Positions 12,934-25,434 of a DNA stretch of 64,000 nt are shown here, piece after piece. Source of the DNA: Thamnaconus septentrionalis (lineage: Eukaryota > Chordata > Actinopteri > Tetraodontiformes > Monacanthidae); contig CM020513.1 in NCBI GenBank assembly GCA_009823395.1, positions 16,784,501 to 16,848,500 of the forward strand, in the 5' to 3' direction. Position 1 is the first letter of the stretch. The number at the start of each line of letters is the position of its first letter. The translations under genes were made by a program, and so were the position numbers. The notes below the pieces were generated by a model that saw only the letters and a list, made by a program, of their open reading frames with translations, ran no database searches and was not told the origin of the DNA.

Positions 12934-15900
12934 TGCTCATATGGAGTCAGTTTCATTCCGTCAGTCCCTCACCCAGTGACTCCCGACTCCTTTCCCCCTC
13001 AGTCGGCTTCTCCATGTGGCAGAGGAATAAATGACTCGCTGTGTTATTTACAGGCGTGTTTGCGCTTTTAATTTAGATGTCGATAAACTTGTAAACTGTA
13101 AATACTGCCCACGTGCCTCCGTGCTTTACTGCTTCCTGTTTTTGCCGCGATAAAACCCCACCTGGATGAGCCGCCTCTTTCTCCTCCAAGAATGCTGATT
13201 GGCCCGGCCACGTTTTTGATTTCAGAGTGGAGCTCTTGGTAAATGTGGAGTTGGAGTGGTAGCAGTCCAAGTTTTAAAGACCTGTCCTCCATAAAAGCCC
13301 AACCCGAACCCTCTTTTTGAAAAACAGACACGGCTGTTGAGATCTCCACTGGTATCACTGGTTTGCTCTCAACGCACCACCAACTCAGGGCCTTTTATTT
13401 CGCTTGAGTTCAAAAGGAGGAAGACATCTCCTCTGCTGATATCTGCAAAACTCTGAAACTAGTGCGATAATCCAGATGGATAAATTGCAACACAGGGGAA
13501 AAGCGAGAATACTTGATTTTTGGGCTTGGACTTTCTCTTGAAAGCTCTGCAGATGCCTTGGCAGACACTCAGAAAGGAAAAAGGAAGCCCATCCTCGCTG
13601 CTGTCGCTTCTCCGCCCAGTTTCCCTGATTCCTCCACTCTTTCTTGTAACCCTCTCCCCTCCCCCACCCCTCCACCACCTTCACCACAGAAGCTACATGA
13701 GGCCCCCGTGTCCACCTCATTCATCACCTAGGTTTGATTCCCCTGCTTCACACGTTGGAAGAGTACAGAGTCATAACAAACCTCTTCCACTTCTTCCTCC
13801 GCCTCCCTTCTTCCAGAGTTGTGAGGTGGAGATGAATGCAGCCGGCGGAATTAATTGCACCCCGTTACTGAAGATCAGCAAGTTTGCACTGTTGGCATGC
13901 TGATCTGCCATATGGCTGCCCACTAGGTGAACACTTTGATTAATGTTGCCCACTCCCCAGTTTTCCCTCCACTAATATTTGATTCTGATGGCTGAATCTC
14001 GGCTCTGCATCCCTCCATCTTTGCTCTCCGCTCTTCTTCTTCTTCTTCCTCCCTTTCTTCCCCCTCTTTCATCCTTTGCTTTACCTCTTACCCGAGCCAT
14101 CTGTGTTAACAGCTGAAGTTTGGTCTTCGGTCCTGCCTTTGCCTCTTTTAATGGCTGTTTGTCTACAGGGTTTGCTTACAAAGCGCTAGTGGCACCCGGT
14201 GCAGGCGGCGCTGTAGTTTGATAGCGAGATGGGCCGCCAGATTAGAAGGAGCGAGCGTCAGAGTCCCTGCCGGTCAGAGGCTTGATTGGGCCCCTGGTGT
14301 GTCGGGGGTGGGGGTTCTCTATTAGCCGCCTCGGCCCGCTCACACGCAGACAGAGGGGCGACGTGCGTGCAGACGTGCGCAGGAACAGATAGGAGCAAGT
14401 AACAAGGAGGTGAGCAGATGCCGGAGTCACAATATCAATAGGGCTGAGTGTTGGTAATGATGCCTAGCAGGGTTGGGGCGTGAGACAGCACTAACTAGAG
14501 AGGCAACTCTCAGGCGGCGCATTCACAATCTGCAAATCGCACCCGCGCCACCGCAGAAACACAAAACACACACAGGCTGGGTGGCTGCCGGGCCGCCATC
14601 AACTCCTCAGATAAAATATTCCCACCTGGGGTCACAAGTTCGAGTTAGTGGCCCCTCCCCCACCTCCTCCAGCACTAATGAGGCGGCGACGCCGAGAGCC
14701 GCGCAGACGACTACGCCGCCCAACATCTATTACAATCACTGCGGTGCTTTGTTTTCTCCCCCTGTTTTACGGCCCGGTCCTGCTGCTCGTCTGCGTGGGG
14801 CGGCCCTGCCTCCGTCTTCTTAAGTGCTGCCATTCTCCCGCGCTTGGATGTGGCCCAGAGGGCCCTTAGCGAGACCCGGGGCTGGGAATGAGCTGTGAGC
14901 CCCAGCCAGGGTGGTGGTGGTGGTGGTGGGGTGGCGGTGCCCACGGTAGGCCTGCCAGGCCCCACTAAATCTCCCTGATTGCCCGGGGAGGCTGCGCTGC
15001 GATGGCAGCGCCACCAAGGTGGTGGTTCTCTCCAAAGAGGCTGATTGAGATGCAAATAGGGGCCATAACTCAGAGCTAATGCAGACCTGAGCAGCCTTTG
15101 CCTTGTCCGTTCCTCTTCATCTCACTCCCTCATCGCTCCCCATTTGCTGCGGCGTCGGAGGAGGGACTGTTATTGTCCCGGGATAAAGTTCCATATTTAT
15201 CAAAGTGTGAGATGGGGACGGAGAAATAAGGGCCCAGTCTGAGGAGGGGAAGAAAAGATCAACCGTGCTGGCGACCGGGCCGGCGGATCAGATCCCCACA
15301 TGGCATGGAACACAGGTGGACGGAGTGACGTGACTGGTGGATGGGTGGAGTGAACAGGGTGGGTGAGGAGAGGGAGGAGTAATTGCACCGTCCTTTGCTG
15401 AATTGTTCTGTGGATGCAAATTTAAATCCCTCCTATTATTTTAATAATCTGCCTTTTTACTGCTTGTGCTCGGATCATTTGTTTGCAAACCAGGTTATTT
15501 GGAGTGGGAGGCTCGGGGGTAATTTCATGCTTTGGAGCATTTATATCTATAACTTAATGAGGAGAGGGCCTGTTCTTTCCTGCTAATGCACTGCTGCAGG
15601 GCCGCAAACTTTGCTTTTTTTTTCTATCCTCCGTTTAGGGGACTGTTAGCAGGTAGTAATTTGGGATTACTTGAATGGAATTTATGGGGCAAAGTGAGGT
15701 AAGAGACCAAACTTTTGATTTTGATGTTTCATTCAGGACTTTGCACGTTCAGGAGATTCACCTAAGGAGGGAATTACTCTCGTTTATTTACCCGCTGCTT
15801 TTCTTTTTCACCAGTTTTGCCCAAACTTTTTATGAGACGCTTTTTATTTTTTCTCGCCAAAGACAAACTGGGTGAAAGTCTGTGAAGGATTTAATGGAAT

Positions 15901-16674
15901 TCTGATCCGTCTCCCCTGCTTATGGTCACGCAGTTCGTGCCGGGGCAGTGAGTCAGCCCGGGTGGGCCCGGACCCCCAACTCGATTTAACACAACCTGAT
16001 TACGTCGGGGACGAAAGATAAAATAAAGACCTGCTGTCTGCGGCGGGACGTGTGCAGGTCCTGCGAGATGTTCCCCAGTCTTAATGCAGTTACTGTCCAG
16101 TGGAGCCAAAGATGTCGCCGGGCGGAAGGAGGAGGTGTGCATCTATGCCGCCTCCCTTCTCCCCACCCCTCCTCCTCACCGCCTCCCCCGCCCCGCCTTT
16201 GAAGGACTCGTCTCCCTCCAAATCTAATCAGACTGCATGAATTAAAGCAATAACTCAATTTGTTTACAAGGCATCATTTATTCTCCGTCAGGCCCGACGC
16301 TCCGTTGACAATCTGCGGCGCGCTGACCCCCGACCTCGGCTGAGGTCACATGATGCATCCATTACGCCGCTCAACCAGAGTCTTTCAGGCTATTATCAGG
16401 CGACAAGGGGCTAAAGATGCATGATGGGAATCCTATTATTCAAATTGGTCTCGGCCTGAGAAGGAATGCAAAAAAAAAACACATGACCTTATCGGGCAAA
16501 CGGGCGAGATGGTGTGAATGGAGCCTTAACAACTGCGCCGCATGTTTATTAACTTGTAATATGCCGATTATGTTTACAGCAGGAAGAATAATAGGAAGCA
16601 GCCAATGTTCCACAGTGTCGCTCGGAGGCATTCGCTTCCACCCGTTCATCTCCCACAGTTCAACATTTCATCCC

Positions 16675-16724
16675 CATTCATTCATTCATTCATTCATTCA
16701 TTCATTCATTCATTCATTCATTCC
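16675..16724 (+). repeat. (ATTC)n tetranucleotide repeat
   Basis: About twelve uninterrupted tetranucleotide units (TTCA phase). Reading frames over it give His-Ser-Phe-Ile runs, which are artefacts. Confidence 0.93.
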
Positions 16725-17151
16725 ATCGGTGCGTCAGTGTGTGATTCTATGCCAGAGAAACCGAGACATTCCAGCGCAGGAGAATAAAAGCGGAATGCTT
16801 TATAGATTTCCTGGCTGAACAACTATTGTTAGGCTGGGAAAAATGGTAAGCAGTTTAGAACGATGCCAAACAAAAGAGCTTTTATAATAAAAGTGCGTAT
16901 CAGACCCCGCGGAGCATAAAACACTCCATCATCAAAAGAACTATTACACACTTACCCACTTCAAAGGCACTGCGTGTTTCTTAATTGCCACATTCTTTTC
17001 TTATTCAATTATGTTCTGCTTATGTTTTTAGAACGCTGATACAAAAAAAGGGAAAGAAAAAAAGATCCCGGCTAACTAAATCAAAGGGCTTAATTTATCA
17101 TCTGCGAGCAGCGACGTGAGTTCACCACAACTGTGTACACATGTGTAAATG

Positions 17152-17153
<2 letters not shown>

Positions 17154-17191
<38 letters not shown>
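17154..17191 (+). repeat. (GT)n microsatellite
   Basis: Pure GT run of about 18 units, the first of three long GT/CA tracts within 900 bp. Confidence 0.92.
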
Positions 17192-17465
17192 GGCACTTTA
17201 CAAGCCCTGCGGATACAGAGATGATACAAGACGCGGGTGTTTCAGGAGAAATTAAACAGTGTAAGAGCAGCAGGTTTAGATAAAGCAATCACATTACTGC
17301 TGCACTGGAGAGGAGCACATGATTTTGCAGTGGGAAGTATTCCGCTTTATCGCTGACACCTGCAAAGGGAAAGTTGTGCGGGGAGCGTCCGTGCATGAGG
17401 CCTTTTTGCCAGTTTTTTTCTCTGACTTTCTTGTAATCTAACCTCAATGTTATCAGCATCTGAGC

Positions 17466-17468
<3 letters not shown>

Positions 17469-17527
<59 letters not shown>
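17469..17527 (+). repeat. (GT)n microsatellite
   Basis: Pure GT run of about 29 units. It has the same strand sense as the tract at 17154 and is opposite to the CA tract at 17944. Confidence 0.92.
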
Positions 17528-17528
<1 letters not shown>

Positions 17529-17943
17529 GTGTTTGTGTTTGTGCTGTTCAGCCACACCGCGCGGTCCCCACAGTCCCCTGCAAAAATAAGCGGGGTGTAA
17601 ATACGTAATTGCCAGCGCTTACTCTGGGATCTGAAATATTAGCGGGCAATATGGAAAGCATTAAAATGCTGCTTGTTGGGTATCTGTTACGCTGAGGACA
17701 CGCAGGCAAATGTGCACTGTCTGCGAATCTGGCAGCGGAGGATGGGAGGGTGAGGGAGAGATGACGAGGGCGAGATAGCAGCGGGAGAGGAAGAGGAAGA
17801 TGAAAACCTCTTTGTGTTTTTTCCCCTCTTCTTCTTCCTGAGAACACGGACACATTGTTGGAATCTGCATCACTTTTTAATGTAAATTCGATCGGGCTGC
17901 AGTGCGCACAGGAAGAGGGGAAGGAAGTGGCGGCGAGGACAGG

Positions 17944-17949
17944 ACACAC

Positions 17950-18018
<69 letters not shown>
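17944..18018 (+). repeat. (CA)n microsatellite
   Basis: CA run of about 37 units with one CG interruption near its start. It is complementary to the two GT tracts upstream. Confidence 0.93.
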
Positions 18019-18019
<1 letters not shown>

Positions 18020-18303
18020 CACTTTTTTTATTTTTATACCTTTAGTTTTTCCCTCTTTCATTATTTAAACCATATTTTGCCTTAATTAAAAAAAGGAGAA
18101 AAAAAACAAAACCCCAAAAGTGGGTGTGTTTGTTGCTATGTCTGCTCCATGTGTACATTTGTGCGTGCGTGTGTGTTTGTGTGGAATGTGATCTGTGCCC
18201 CAGGCCCCACGGCCCTGGTCTGTCTGCATCCGAAAAGCAAACTCTGCAATTATGATGACCGCCCTGTCCTCTTCATTTCCCATCTCTGTCTCTCTGAATC
18301 TCA

Positions 18304-18305
<2 letters not shown>

Positions 18306-18336
<31 letters not shown>
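18306..18336 (+). repeat. (CT)n microsatellite
   Basis: Short CT run followed by a few degenerate CT units. Confidence 0.88.
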
Positions 18337-18343
<7 letters not shown>

Positions 18344-19950
18344 CTCTCTGAACTGTCTGACTCTCCTCAATAACAGAAAGACATTTTCAAAAACAGGACG
18401 CGCCTGTGTCACCCTGAGAGGGGTGGGTTTGATGGGTTTGTGTGTGAAGGAACTGCTCCTCGACACCTGACAGTCACATCAGGACTTGCTGTTTCTTTAT
18501 TTATGGCACCAGTTTTGTTTTTTCTAAGAATCACTCGTTATACCACTGGGCTCATTTTGTATAAATTGAGTTTAAATGTACCAACACTTAACACGTGAGA
18601 CAAAAAATACATTTATAATGAAACAATATTTTGGAAGAATCTTTTTTTTATTTTATTTAAATTGTGTCTTTTTAAAAATGTTTTACCATAAATAATAAGG
18701 AATGTAATTCATTATTTACTATGTATATGATGCACCAAGTCCTGACACACAGTGTTTCTTCTCAGTAATGCTTTGCTTTCACCACATCTTGCAGTTTCAC
18801 TTAGAAAAAAATAATAAAATAAGAAATAATTTGCACAAACAATTCATCACTGTCAAGTTTGGCTTTTAGCTAAAAAGGTTTCATTATTGTTGCTTTAATG
18901 TGAAAATACAGCTCACATTTTACTGTCCTGGTGTAATTAATATTTGATCAGTGCGCTTTAATGAGACTTTTAATGTCTTAAATTTCCCTCCCACAAATAC
19001 TCCTCATCGAACGCTCGCTCTCTAATGATTTTTTTTTTTTTTTAACAGCAGGGGAGGATCTAACAAGCTCGTGAGTGAGGAACGTGTGTAATTGTTTTCT
19101 CTTCTGGTCGCTGTTTTTTTGGTGTGAAAGTGCTGGGTGGCGCTCTGCGGCCTGGTGAGCTCGCTTCCTCGCCAGCTTTGACTGAGTGATTTACTGATTA
19201 GAGTGGCCTGCTAATGAACACGTTTCATTAATTACAGCCATTAATACTGTGTTTACTAACACGGCCTGCAGAGCCAAGTACTTGACTGATTGAAAGGGAG
19301 GCAGTGTGTGTGTGTGTGTGTGTGTGCGTACAGCCATGTTGAGATGATCAGCACTCGTTCTCCGTGTTCCTCAACTGGAACGTCGTCCCGTGTCCTTCCT
19401 TCACCTTTTCCCGCAGCGGCCGCTGGAATTGCTTGATTTGTAAGTTGATGTGAGCAAGAGGAGAACCTGTAGATTACCCAGCTTCTTTCATTAAGGCGGC
19501 TGGAGAGCGAGTGTGAGTGGAGGGGAGAAAACCCCCGTCTCTGTGTCAGAGAAAGAAGAAATCAATTTAATACAGACTTAACTGGAGGAAATTGCATATT
19601 CTGCCTGCATGTGCTGAACAGGCACTTTCTCTTCCTCACCAGAGACCTGCCTCCCTATTAATTGCAGCGTGCGTGCGTGCGTGTCAGGGAGAGAGCGGAT
19701 GTGTATGCGCGCCGTGTGCACTTGTTTGTTTGCGTGTGTGTATGTGCTTGCGGTGAGTGTGTGTGAGCCTGCGGTTGGAGGTCAGACCTTCGGACCTGCG
19801 GAGCCGCGCTGAGGCCGTCTGCCAGCCACATGCGTCCAACATTTTTTATTTTTGTTATTTTTATTTTTTATTTTTTTCCTTTGACTGCTTTTGTGCGCTG
19901 CACGTTCCGCTCGCATTGCCGCGCGTCCCACTTGGTGTCGCGTGTGCACA

Positions 19951-19998
19951 AGCAGCGGCAGCAGCAGCGGCAGCGGCGGCGGCAGCGGCGGCGGCTGC
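19951..19998 (+). repeat. (GGCAGC)n/CGG-rich repeat
   Basis: Imperfect mixture of GCAGCG and GCGGCG units. The poly-Ala and Gln-Arg frames across it are repeat artefacts. Confidence 0.85.
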
Positions 19999-21291
19999 GA
20001 CTTAGCCAGGTGGAGAGGAAAATTGGTTGGTATTTATGAACAAATGTCATAATTGTGACAGGATGATATATGAGCGGCGCCTTCCACAGCCCCCCTCACC
20101 CCCACTCCCTCTTTCTTTCCCTTTTTTCCCCTCTCCTGTTTGCTAAAAATATATATCTGTGATAAAATGTGGTCTTAAAAGCTGATGACCAATTTAGCGT
20201 GGCGCGTTTTTTTGCGGACAAGGTCGCGGGCGGCGCCACTTCCTCGCCGTTCCTCCCTCCGAGGCCCGTTCTAATCTGCGGAGCAGGAAGAGGGGCTCAA
20301 AGTCATTTTTCTAATTGCTTTTATAAGGTGCCCTTTTCACTCGCCGTCTCTCTCCCCCTCTTTCTCTCTCTCTCTCTCCCTCTCCCTCCTGCTCATTCAC
20401 TTTCACCGCTGCCGCCAGAACACCTTACTTACCCCCAGCACCTGCCTGTGACAACACAGAGCAGAAACGCCGCTGAGACCAGCGACAGATCCTTCGTTTA
20501 ACCAGGTTAGAAAAAACTCATTGAGATTAAAAATCTCTTCTGCAGAAAAACACAAAAACAAAAACCATCGCTCGAACGCAGTACAAATAATTGTGTGTGG
20601 AAATGACAGCTAACTGAAAAACCATAAGAAGTAGAATTTAAAATCCAGTGTGAGTTTGGAGAGGCTTCGATCTTTTAAAAAGGATTGAGTTTGACCATTT
20701 CATCAACCTTGACAGTTGGAGGCCCTTTTGAAGGTCATTCCAGACTCAACCAGCAGCAGCATACATAAAAGCATTTTTGCCCAGTTTTGTTCTCACTTTT
20801 CTGAACCAACATTTGCGTCAAAGTATTGAACCACAAACCACATTCATTCTGTTTGCATGTACGAACATACAAGCACAGAAGTATCCACTATTTTACCATC
20901 AATGGGAAATTTATTAATATCATTTTTTCGCCCACCCATGCCTGGGGGTGTTCACCTGCAGGTTTCATCTTGCGGTGGGGGGTGCAGGGTGGAGGGTGGA
21001 GGGCAGGGGAGAGTGGGGGAGAGAGAGGGATTGCACTTTTGATTTCTTAAGTGTTCCCTCTCTGCTGCTGATCTATAAGTGGCGGCTGGGGGTGGGAGCG
21101 AGGGTTAAAGTGTTGCGAGCGGGAAGCCGGGGAAGGAAGGATACAGGGAGGGTGAGATTGAGCCTAGTGCATTAAGACAGTGTATTATTTGGCCGTTCCA
21201 CTTGCTTGCGTCCATTAGGGGCGGCTGCCATGCTATTAAAGGGGTCAGCGGAGTGTGCGCACCTGTGTGCGCCACGTGCCAGCGTGCTGGA

Positions 21292-21293
<2 letters not shown>

Positions 21294-21342
<49 letters not shown>
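21294..21342 (+). repeat. (GT)n microsatellite
   Basis: Pure GT run of about 24 units. Confidence 0.92.
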
Positions 21343-21344
<2 letters not shown>

Positions 21345-21542
21345 GGGCCGGCCGCCTTATTGAACAGGATGAGGGGGCTCCCGCTGCTCTCAGGCCTCTT
21401 GCTTTTATTGGATTGGATGGCCCCACTTCTAATTGTATTAGGGCACTGCTCCCCCCCCCCCCTCCCCCACCCTGTCCGTCCGTCTATCCGTCCGTCTTCC
21501 CTCACGTCACACCGGCAGCGCATCAGAAGTGCAAGGTGGAGG

Positions 21543-21650
21543 CGAGGAGGCCGTCGTCGTCCTCCTCCATCTCCCTCCCTCCTTCCCTCCTTCCATCCTT
21601 CCTTCCCTCCCTTCCTTCCTTCCCTCCCTCCCTCCCTTCCTTCTCTTCCT
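21543..21650 (+). repeat. CCTT/CCCT pyrimidine-rich low-complexity stretch
   Basis: About 100 bp almost free of A and G after 21565, built of CCTT and CCCT units. It gives Pro-Ser-Leu frames. Confidence 0.85.
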
Positions 21651-22420
21651 CCTGCTGAAAGTCCTGAAGGTCGTCATCATATTACAGACAGCTGTTCTCT
21701 GGGGGTAAGGGTGGGGTTGCGGGGGTGGGCGGGGCTATTTGCAGGGCTGAGGGATCTGATGCTGGAGTTCTCGTCTTCGTGGTGACCTTGCTGATTGAAG
21801 CGTGGTCCAGCCTTCACCTTGAACGGCTGGGAGATCCACCGCACTTCACTTTTAGTTGTGATTTGAGCTAAAAAACAAGTTGACGGAGGTAAAATGATTT
21901 GTCATGTTGTGTGTGTTTTAGCCAGTGTTGTCGTCGCTCTCGTGGGCTGTGGCGGCTGTCGTCGCTCTGTCATGTTTCCACTGAACTGGAGCTGCACAGA
22001 GTCAAGTTTTGCTCGATGCTGCTCCACAGTGTAGCAGAAAATGGAGCATTTTGTTTCATAATTTGTAATAAAAGGTGTAGTGCAGCTCTCTATTATATCT
22101 CCCTGCACTAATAAGAAACCTTTAAAAATACATTCAAAAAGTTCCCTCTAACAAACTGGAACTGATGATCATTTGACTGTTGAATTAGTAATAATCTCTG
22201 GCGTCTCTTGGCTTATTTTAGTTTGAGCCATTGCATTTATCAGTTTGATCATCAGGATTTCGGAATTATTTTTCAAACAGTTGGGATTTTGATCAGTGGA
22301 TTAACGCTGACGCGTTTTCACTCACAATGAGGCGTCTTGAGGCATGTTGGCGGAGCGATGGAGTCGCGTCTTAGCTGGTGGCGCTGAGCTCTGTCACCCC
22401 GAGCCGAGTGGAGCTCTGAG

Positions 22421-22430
22421 CCGCCGCTGC

Positions 22431-22470
<40 letters not shown>

Positions 22471-22490
22471 GCTGCTGCTGCTGCTGCTGC
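22421..22490 (+). repeat. (CTG)n triplet repeat, about 22 units
   Basis: CTG/GCT triplets, interrupted by CCG units near the start and once in the middle. The opposite strand gives a poly-Ala frame. It lies in intron 5 with no sign of being coding. Confidence 0.92.
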
Positions 22491-22972
22491 AAACTCAGCG
22501 ATTACTCCGGAGTTAACCAGAGAGGCTTCGCTGCCTCTCACTTTTCCTTCGCCCTTGAAGAGACCAAGAGTTGTCAGGGTCCTCATAAAAACCCTGAACG
22601 ATTGTGTCCAATGCGCTCTTCCTCTCCATTTCAACCACCCCTCTCCTTCTCTCCCCCACCTCCTCCTCTTCTCCTTCCAAAACCTGGCCATCTGTCTAAT
22701 TGTTCACCTCCATCGCTTTAATGCTTTTTACATGCTTTTCCCCCCTCTTTCCAGGCAATAAACTTTATTTTCTTCGCAAGACTTCAATCTGTGGGGGTGG
22801 GTGGGTGGTGGGTGGGCCGGCTGCTCACCTTCTCCCTGCTGGATTTGCTCCAGTGCCCCCCTCCCCCACCACCACCACCACCTCCTATCTGCCCTCTGGG
22901 CTCCCCTTACTCCTGGGAGAGGGATATGTGTTTGTCAAGATGACACCTGCTCTCATCTTCTCTATCTGCTGG

Positions 22973-22974
<2 letters not shown>

Positions 22975-23010
<36 letters not shown>
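22975..23010 (+). repeat. (CA)n microsatellite
   Basis: Pure CA run of about 17 units. Confidence 0.9.
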
Positions 23011-23015
<5 letters not shown>

Positions 23016-23277
23016 GGAGGTATCCTGTTGAGGAGGCCTGTTACTTGCCTGCTAATTATTCCTCCTCTGCCTGCTCTGACCTTCTTGGAAATGGTGTCAC
23101 ATTTGTCTCCTGCTAAAATCTCAATGCTCACTTTCATAAGAGCAGCAACTCTTGTCTGAAGTTTTTTTCCTCCTCCGTCTCTCATCTTCTCATCTCTCCT
23201 CTAGCGGCTGCTGGATTTCCCTGCGCCCGTGCTCCTGCTTTTTGTATACCGTGTTTAAGTGTCCGGGAGTGTGAAGG

Positions 23278-23280
<3 letters not shown>

Positions 23281-23325
<45 letters not shown>
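23281..23325 (+). repeat. (CA)n microsatellite
   Basis: Pure CA run of about 22 units. Confidence 0.9.
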
Positions 23326-23329
<4 letters not shown>

Positions 23330-23724
23330 TTAAATTTAGACAGTTGTCTCCTCTCACCTGTGATTACTGCTGCGTGCAGATCATATAAGCAGGCACCCTA
23401 TAATCATATCTGTAATAGCCGTAATCAGCACTGTAATGCTTTGTAATAGCATCCGTATAATGGTATAGAGTGGCATCAAGAGAATAATTGAGGCGTGGAT
23501 AATGGCGCGATGCCGTGGTTTTACCCTTGAGTCACAACATTGAGTTTGTTGTGTGTGGGCGTGCGTGCGCATGCATGTGTAACACGCCCCTCCCACCAGG
23601 CTGTTAAGGTGTCCGTAAAATGCCTGGAGAATCACAGTTTCATCCCAGAGTCGTCCCCAACATTTTCACACTGTCTTTGCGCTCACCTCACCGAGGAGCG
23701 CAGTGATCGCTCGCTGCAGGTCAC

Positions 23725-23927
23725 TCTTCTTCTTCTTCTTCTTCTTCTTCTTCTTCTTCTTCTTCTTCTTCTTCTTCTTCTTCTTCTTCTTCTTCTTCTT
23801 CTTCTTCTTCTTCTTCTTCTTCTTCTTCTTCTTCTTCTTCTTCTTCTTCTTCTTCTTCTTCTTCTTCTTCTTCTTCTTCTTCTTCTTCTTCTTCTTCTTC
23901 TTCTTCTTCTTCTTCTTCTTCTTCTTC
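23725..23927 (+). repeat. (TTC)n / (GAA)n, 203 bp, about 67 pure units
   Basis: This is an uninterrupted TTC tract on the WWOX sense strand, so GAA is on the template strand. It begins exactly at the 3' end of the minus-strand retrotransposon remnant and is best read as its expanded tail. All six frames are open across it, giving poly-Leu, -Phe, -Ser, -Lys, -Arg and -Glu. None is a gene. Confidence 0.97.
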
Positions 23928-24232
23928 GGCTGCTGCCAGGATGGGGTTGGGGCACAGCCAATCACCTGCATCGTCTTCTCTCACACCAACTAACTTCACA
24001 TCCTCCTTTACTATTGCTGTAAATCCCCTTTTTGGTTTTCCTCTGGACATCCTGACTTCCAGCCTCAGCATCCTTCTACCATCCACTCAGTGTTTGCTCC
24101 TCTGAGACCATCTCAGTTTGGCCTTGCTGGCCTCCAAGCATCTAACATGCGGCGTCCCTCTGAAGAACTCCTTCCTGATCCTCTCCATCTCAGCCACTCC
24201 TGAAGAGAAGCTCAACATTTTAGATTCTGCAA
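23725..24232 (-). mobile_element. 5'-truncated non-LTR retrotransposon end (endonuclease-RT C-terminus) with GAA tail
   Basis: Read on the minus strand, 24232 to 23928 gives a decayed C-terminal peptide of the fish endonuclease/reverse-transcriptase type. It has ERIRKEFFRGTPHVR, then AKLRWSQR, an in-frame TGA, then GRRMLRLE, RGKPKRGF and VKEDVKLVGVREDDA. These match the order of the well-known tail motifs (RNEYIRG, LRWFGH, GRRML, RGRPKRR, KEDMKLVGV). The clade is probably RTE-like, which I did not verify. The coding end runs straight into GAA repeats, as full elements of this kind do at their 3' ends. The copy is dead: 5'-truncated, with a stop and missing blocks, and antisense to WWOX. Confidence 0.8.
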
Positions 24233-25345
24233 AAGTCAAATCTCATTTTTTTGTCCTGCATCATTTTTGCAACTTGTGTTTTCTACTAAAATTGTCGCAT
24301 TAGAGGAGGACTTCGAGAGGAAGACTAACTGGTGGATAAAATGCAGATATTTTTGTAAATGCATACAAGAGACACATTTACTTTTGGCCAAACTTGGCCT
24401 TTTTCATTGCGGTGAAAAAGATCTGTAAAATGGAGCCACAGTTTCTCAGGGTGACAAAACAGTGGAGAGCGTACGAGTGCAAAAGGCTTGGGAGGGGTGG
24501 AGGGTGGACGGTGGGGGGTGAACATCAGCGGTGATGGCGAGGTGATTGTCCAGGGTGTAAGGTGACCCTGTTAGTGTCCCTCAGGGATGGTGCTGAGGAG
24601 GACGGGTAGCGATGGCAGCAGAACTACCTGGAGCTGCTGGACCACCGGGGGCCCAGGTGGGAGTCTGGGGAGCCATATCCAGCTGTTCAGCATGAGCAGG
24701 GGGTCAAACGGACCATCTGAACGGGCCTCCATTCATGCTGAGTGCACACGCATGAGCTTACGCGCCATAAAGAGAAAGAGCTGGCTTGTCCTTTTGGAGG
24801 CAGCTGCACTGATGCGTGGAGAGCAGAGGAAGCAGCAGAGGAAGTTGACATGCTTTGGTTGCGCGTCGTTAATAAGTGGATCCTCAGGCCCGATGGGCTC
24901 CTGCCCTGCAGCAAGACGCCACGGCAGGATGGACACCGTGCTGATGAAGACTTGCTCCTCCTCCTCACTGTGTGAATGCAACTGTGTTCACTTTTGATTT
25001 ATCTTCCTCCTCTCCTTCCCCCGTCTTCCACCTGTCTCCCAGCATATGGTGCAAGATGAAGGAGGCGCGCTGCTTTGTCTTGCACATTTGCTTCAGATTA
25101 GTTTGTTCAGCCAAAATTGCAATGTTTCATTGCATTTCATTGAGTGTTTTTGTGTTACGGTTGATACTTTAAAACTTCTGGGCAGAAGTTGCGCTGAAAA
25201 TGCTCTCATTTCTTTGACTGCGTTGTTCAGCATATTGAAATAATGCAGACTGTCTTTTATTCAGCGACATATTTCCATTTATGTAATGACAGCAATGTTG
25301 TGTTACAATCACTAAACACTTGTGTGTTTCTGCTCCTCCCTGCAG

Positions 25346-25434
25346 CACAAAGCCAGAGTGGAGGCCATGATGTGCGACCTGGCGTCTCTGCGCAGCGTCA
25401 AAGAGTTTGCCGACTGTTACAAGGCCAAAAAAAT
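25346..25434 (+). CDS. WWOX: WWOX coding exon 6 (SDR domain)
   Basis: This exon has 29 whole codons, from HKARVEAMMCDLAS to ADCYKAKK, plus two bases (AT) that join the first base of exon 7 to make Ile. These are residues 173-202 in human numbering. It covers the third Rossmann strand and following helix. The Asp-Leu pair in MMCDLASLRSV is the conserved DL of classical SDRs that contacts the adenine ring of the cofactor. The acceptor is ctccctgcag/CAC and the donor AAAT/gtgagt. The 89-bp length and phase 0 to phase 2 pattern equal human exon 6 as I recall it. The exon is intact. Confidence 0.95.

Larger units (their letters stand above)
614..25345 (+). other. WWOX: WWOX intron 5 (24,732 bp)
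   Basis: The intron begins gtaagt and ends ctccctgcag. It is mostly unique non-coding DNA with many simple repeats. Its main structured parts are a hexamer repeat at 2.6 kb, the 47-bp minisatellite at 6.3-6.8 kb, a hAT-like copy at 7.15-7.48 kb, a LINE-like tail near 11.1 kb, clustered GT/CA tracts at 17.1-18.0 kb, a CTG tract at 22.4 kb and a retrotransposon end with a long TTC tract at 23.7-24.2 kb. The stretches 8.1-9.6, 9.6-10.1, 13.0-16.6, 18.5-19.3 and 21.9-22.3 kb show nothing recognisable as a gene. Several are A/T-rich with TAATTA-like motifs. Confidence 0.9.

Noticed and set aside
22371..22691. Poly-Ala frame on the minus strand at the CTG tract
   Set aside because: It is a triplet-repeat translation without flanking protein similarity.
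23540..24086. Long poly-Leu/Lys/Arg/Glu/Phe frames
   Set aside because: They translate the TTC/GAA tract. Only the short minus-strand retrotransposon C-terminus next to it has protein meaning.
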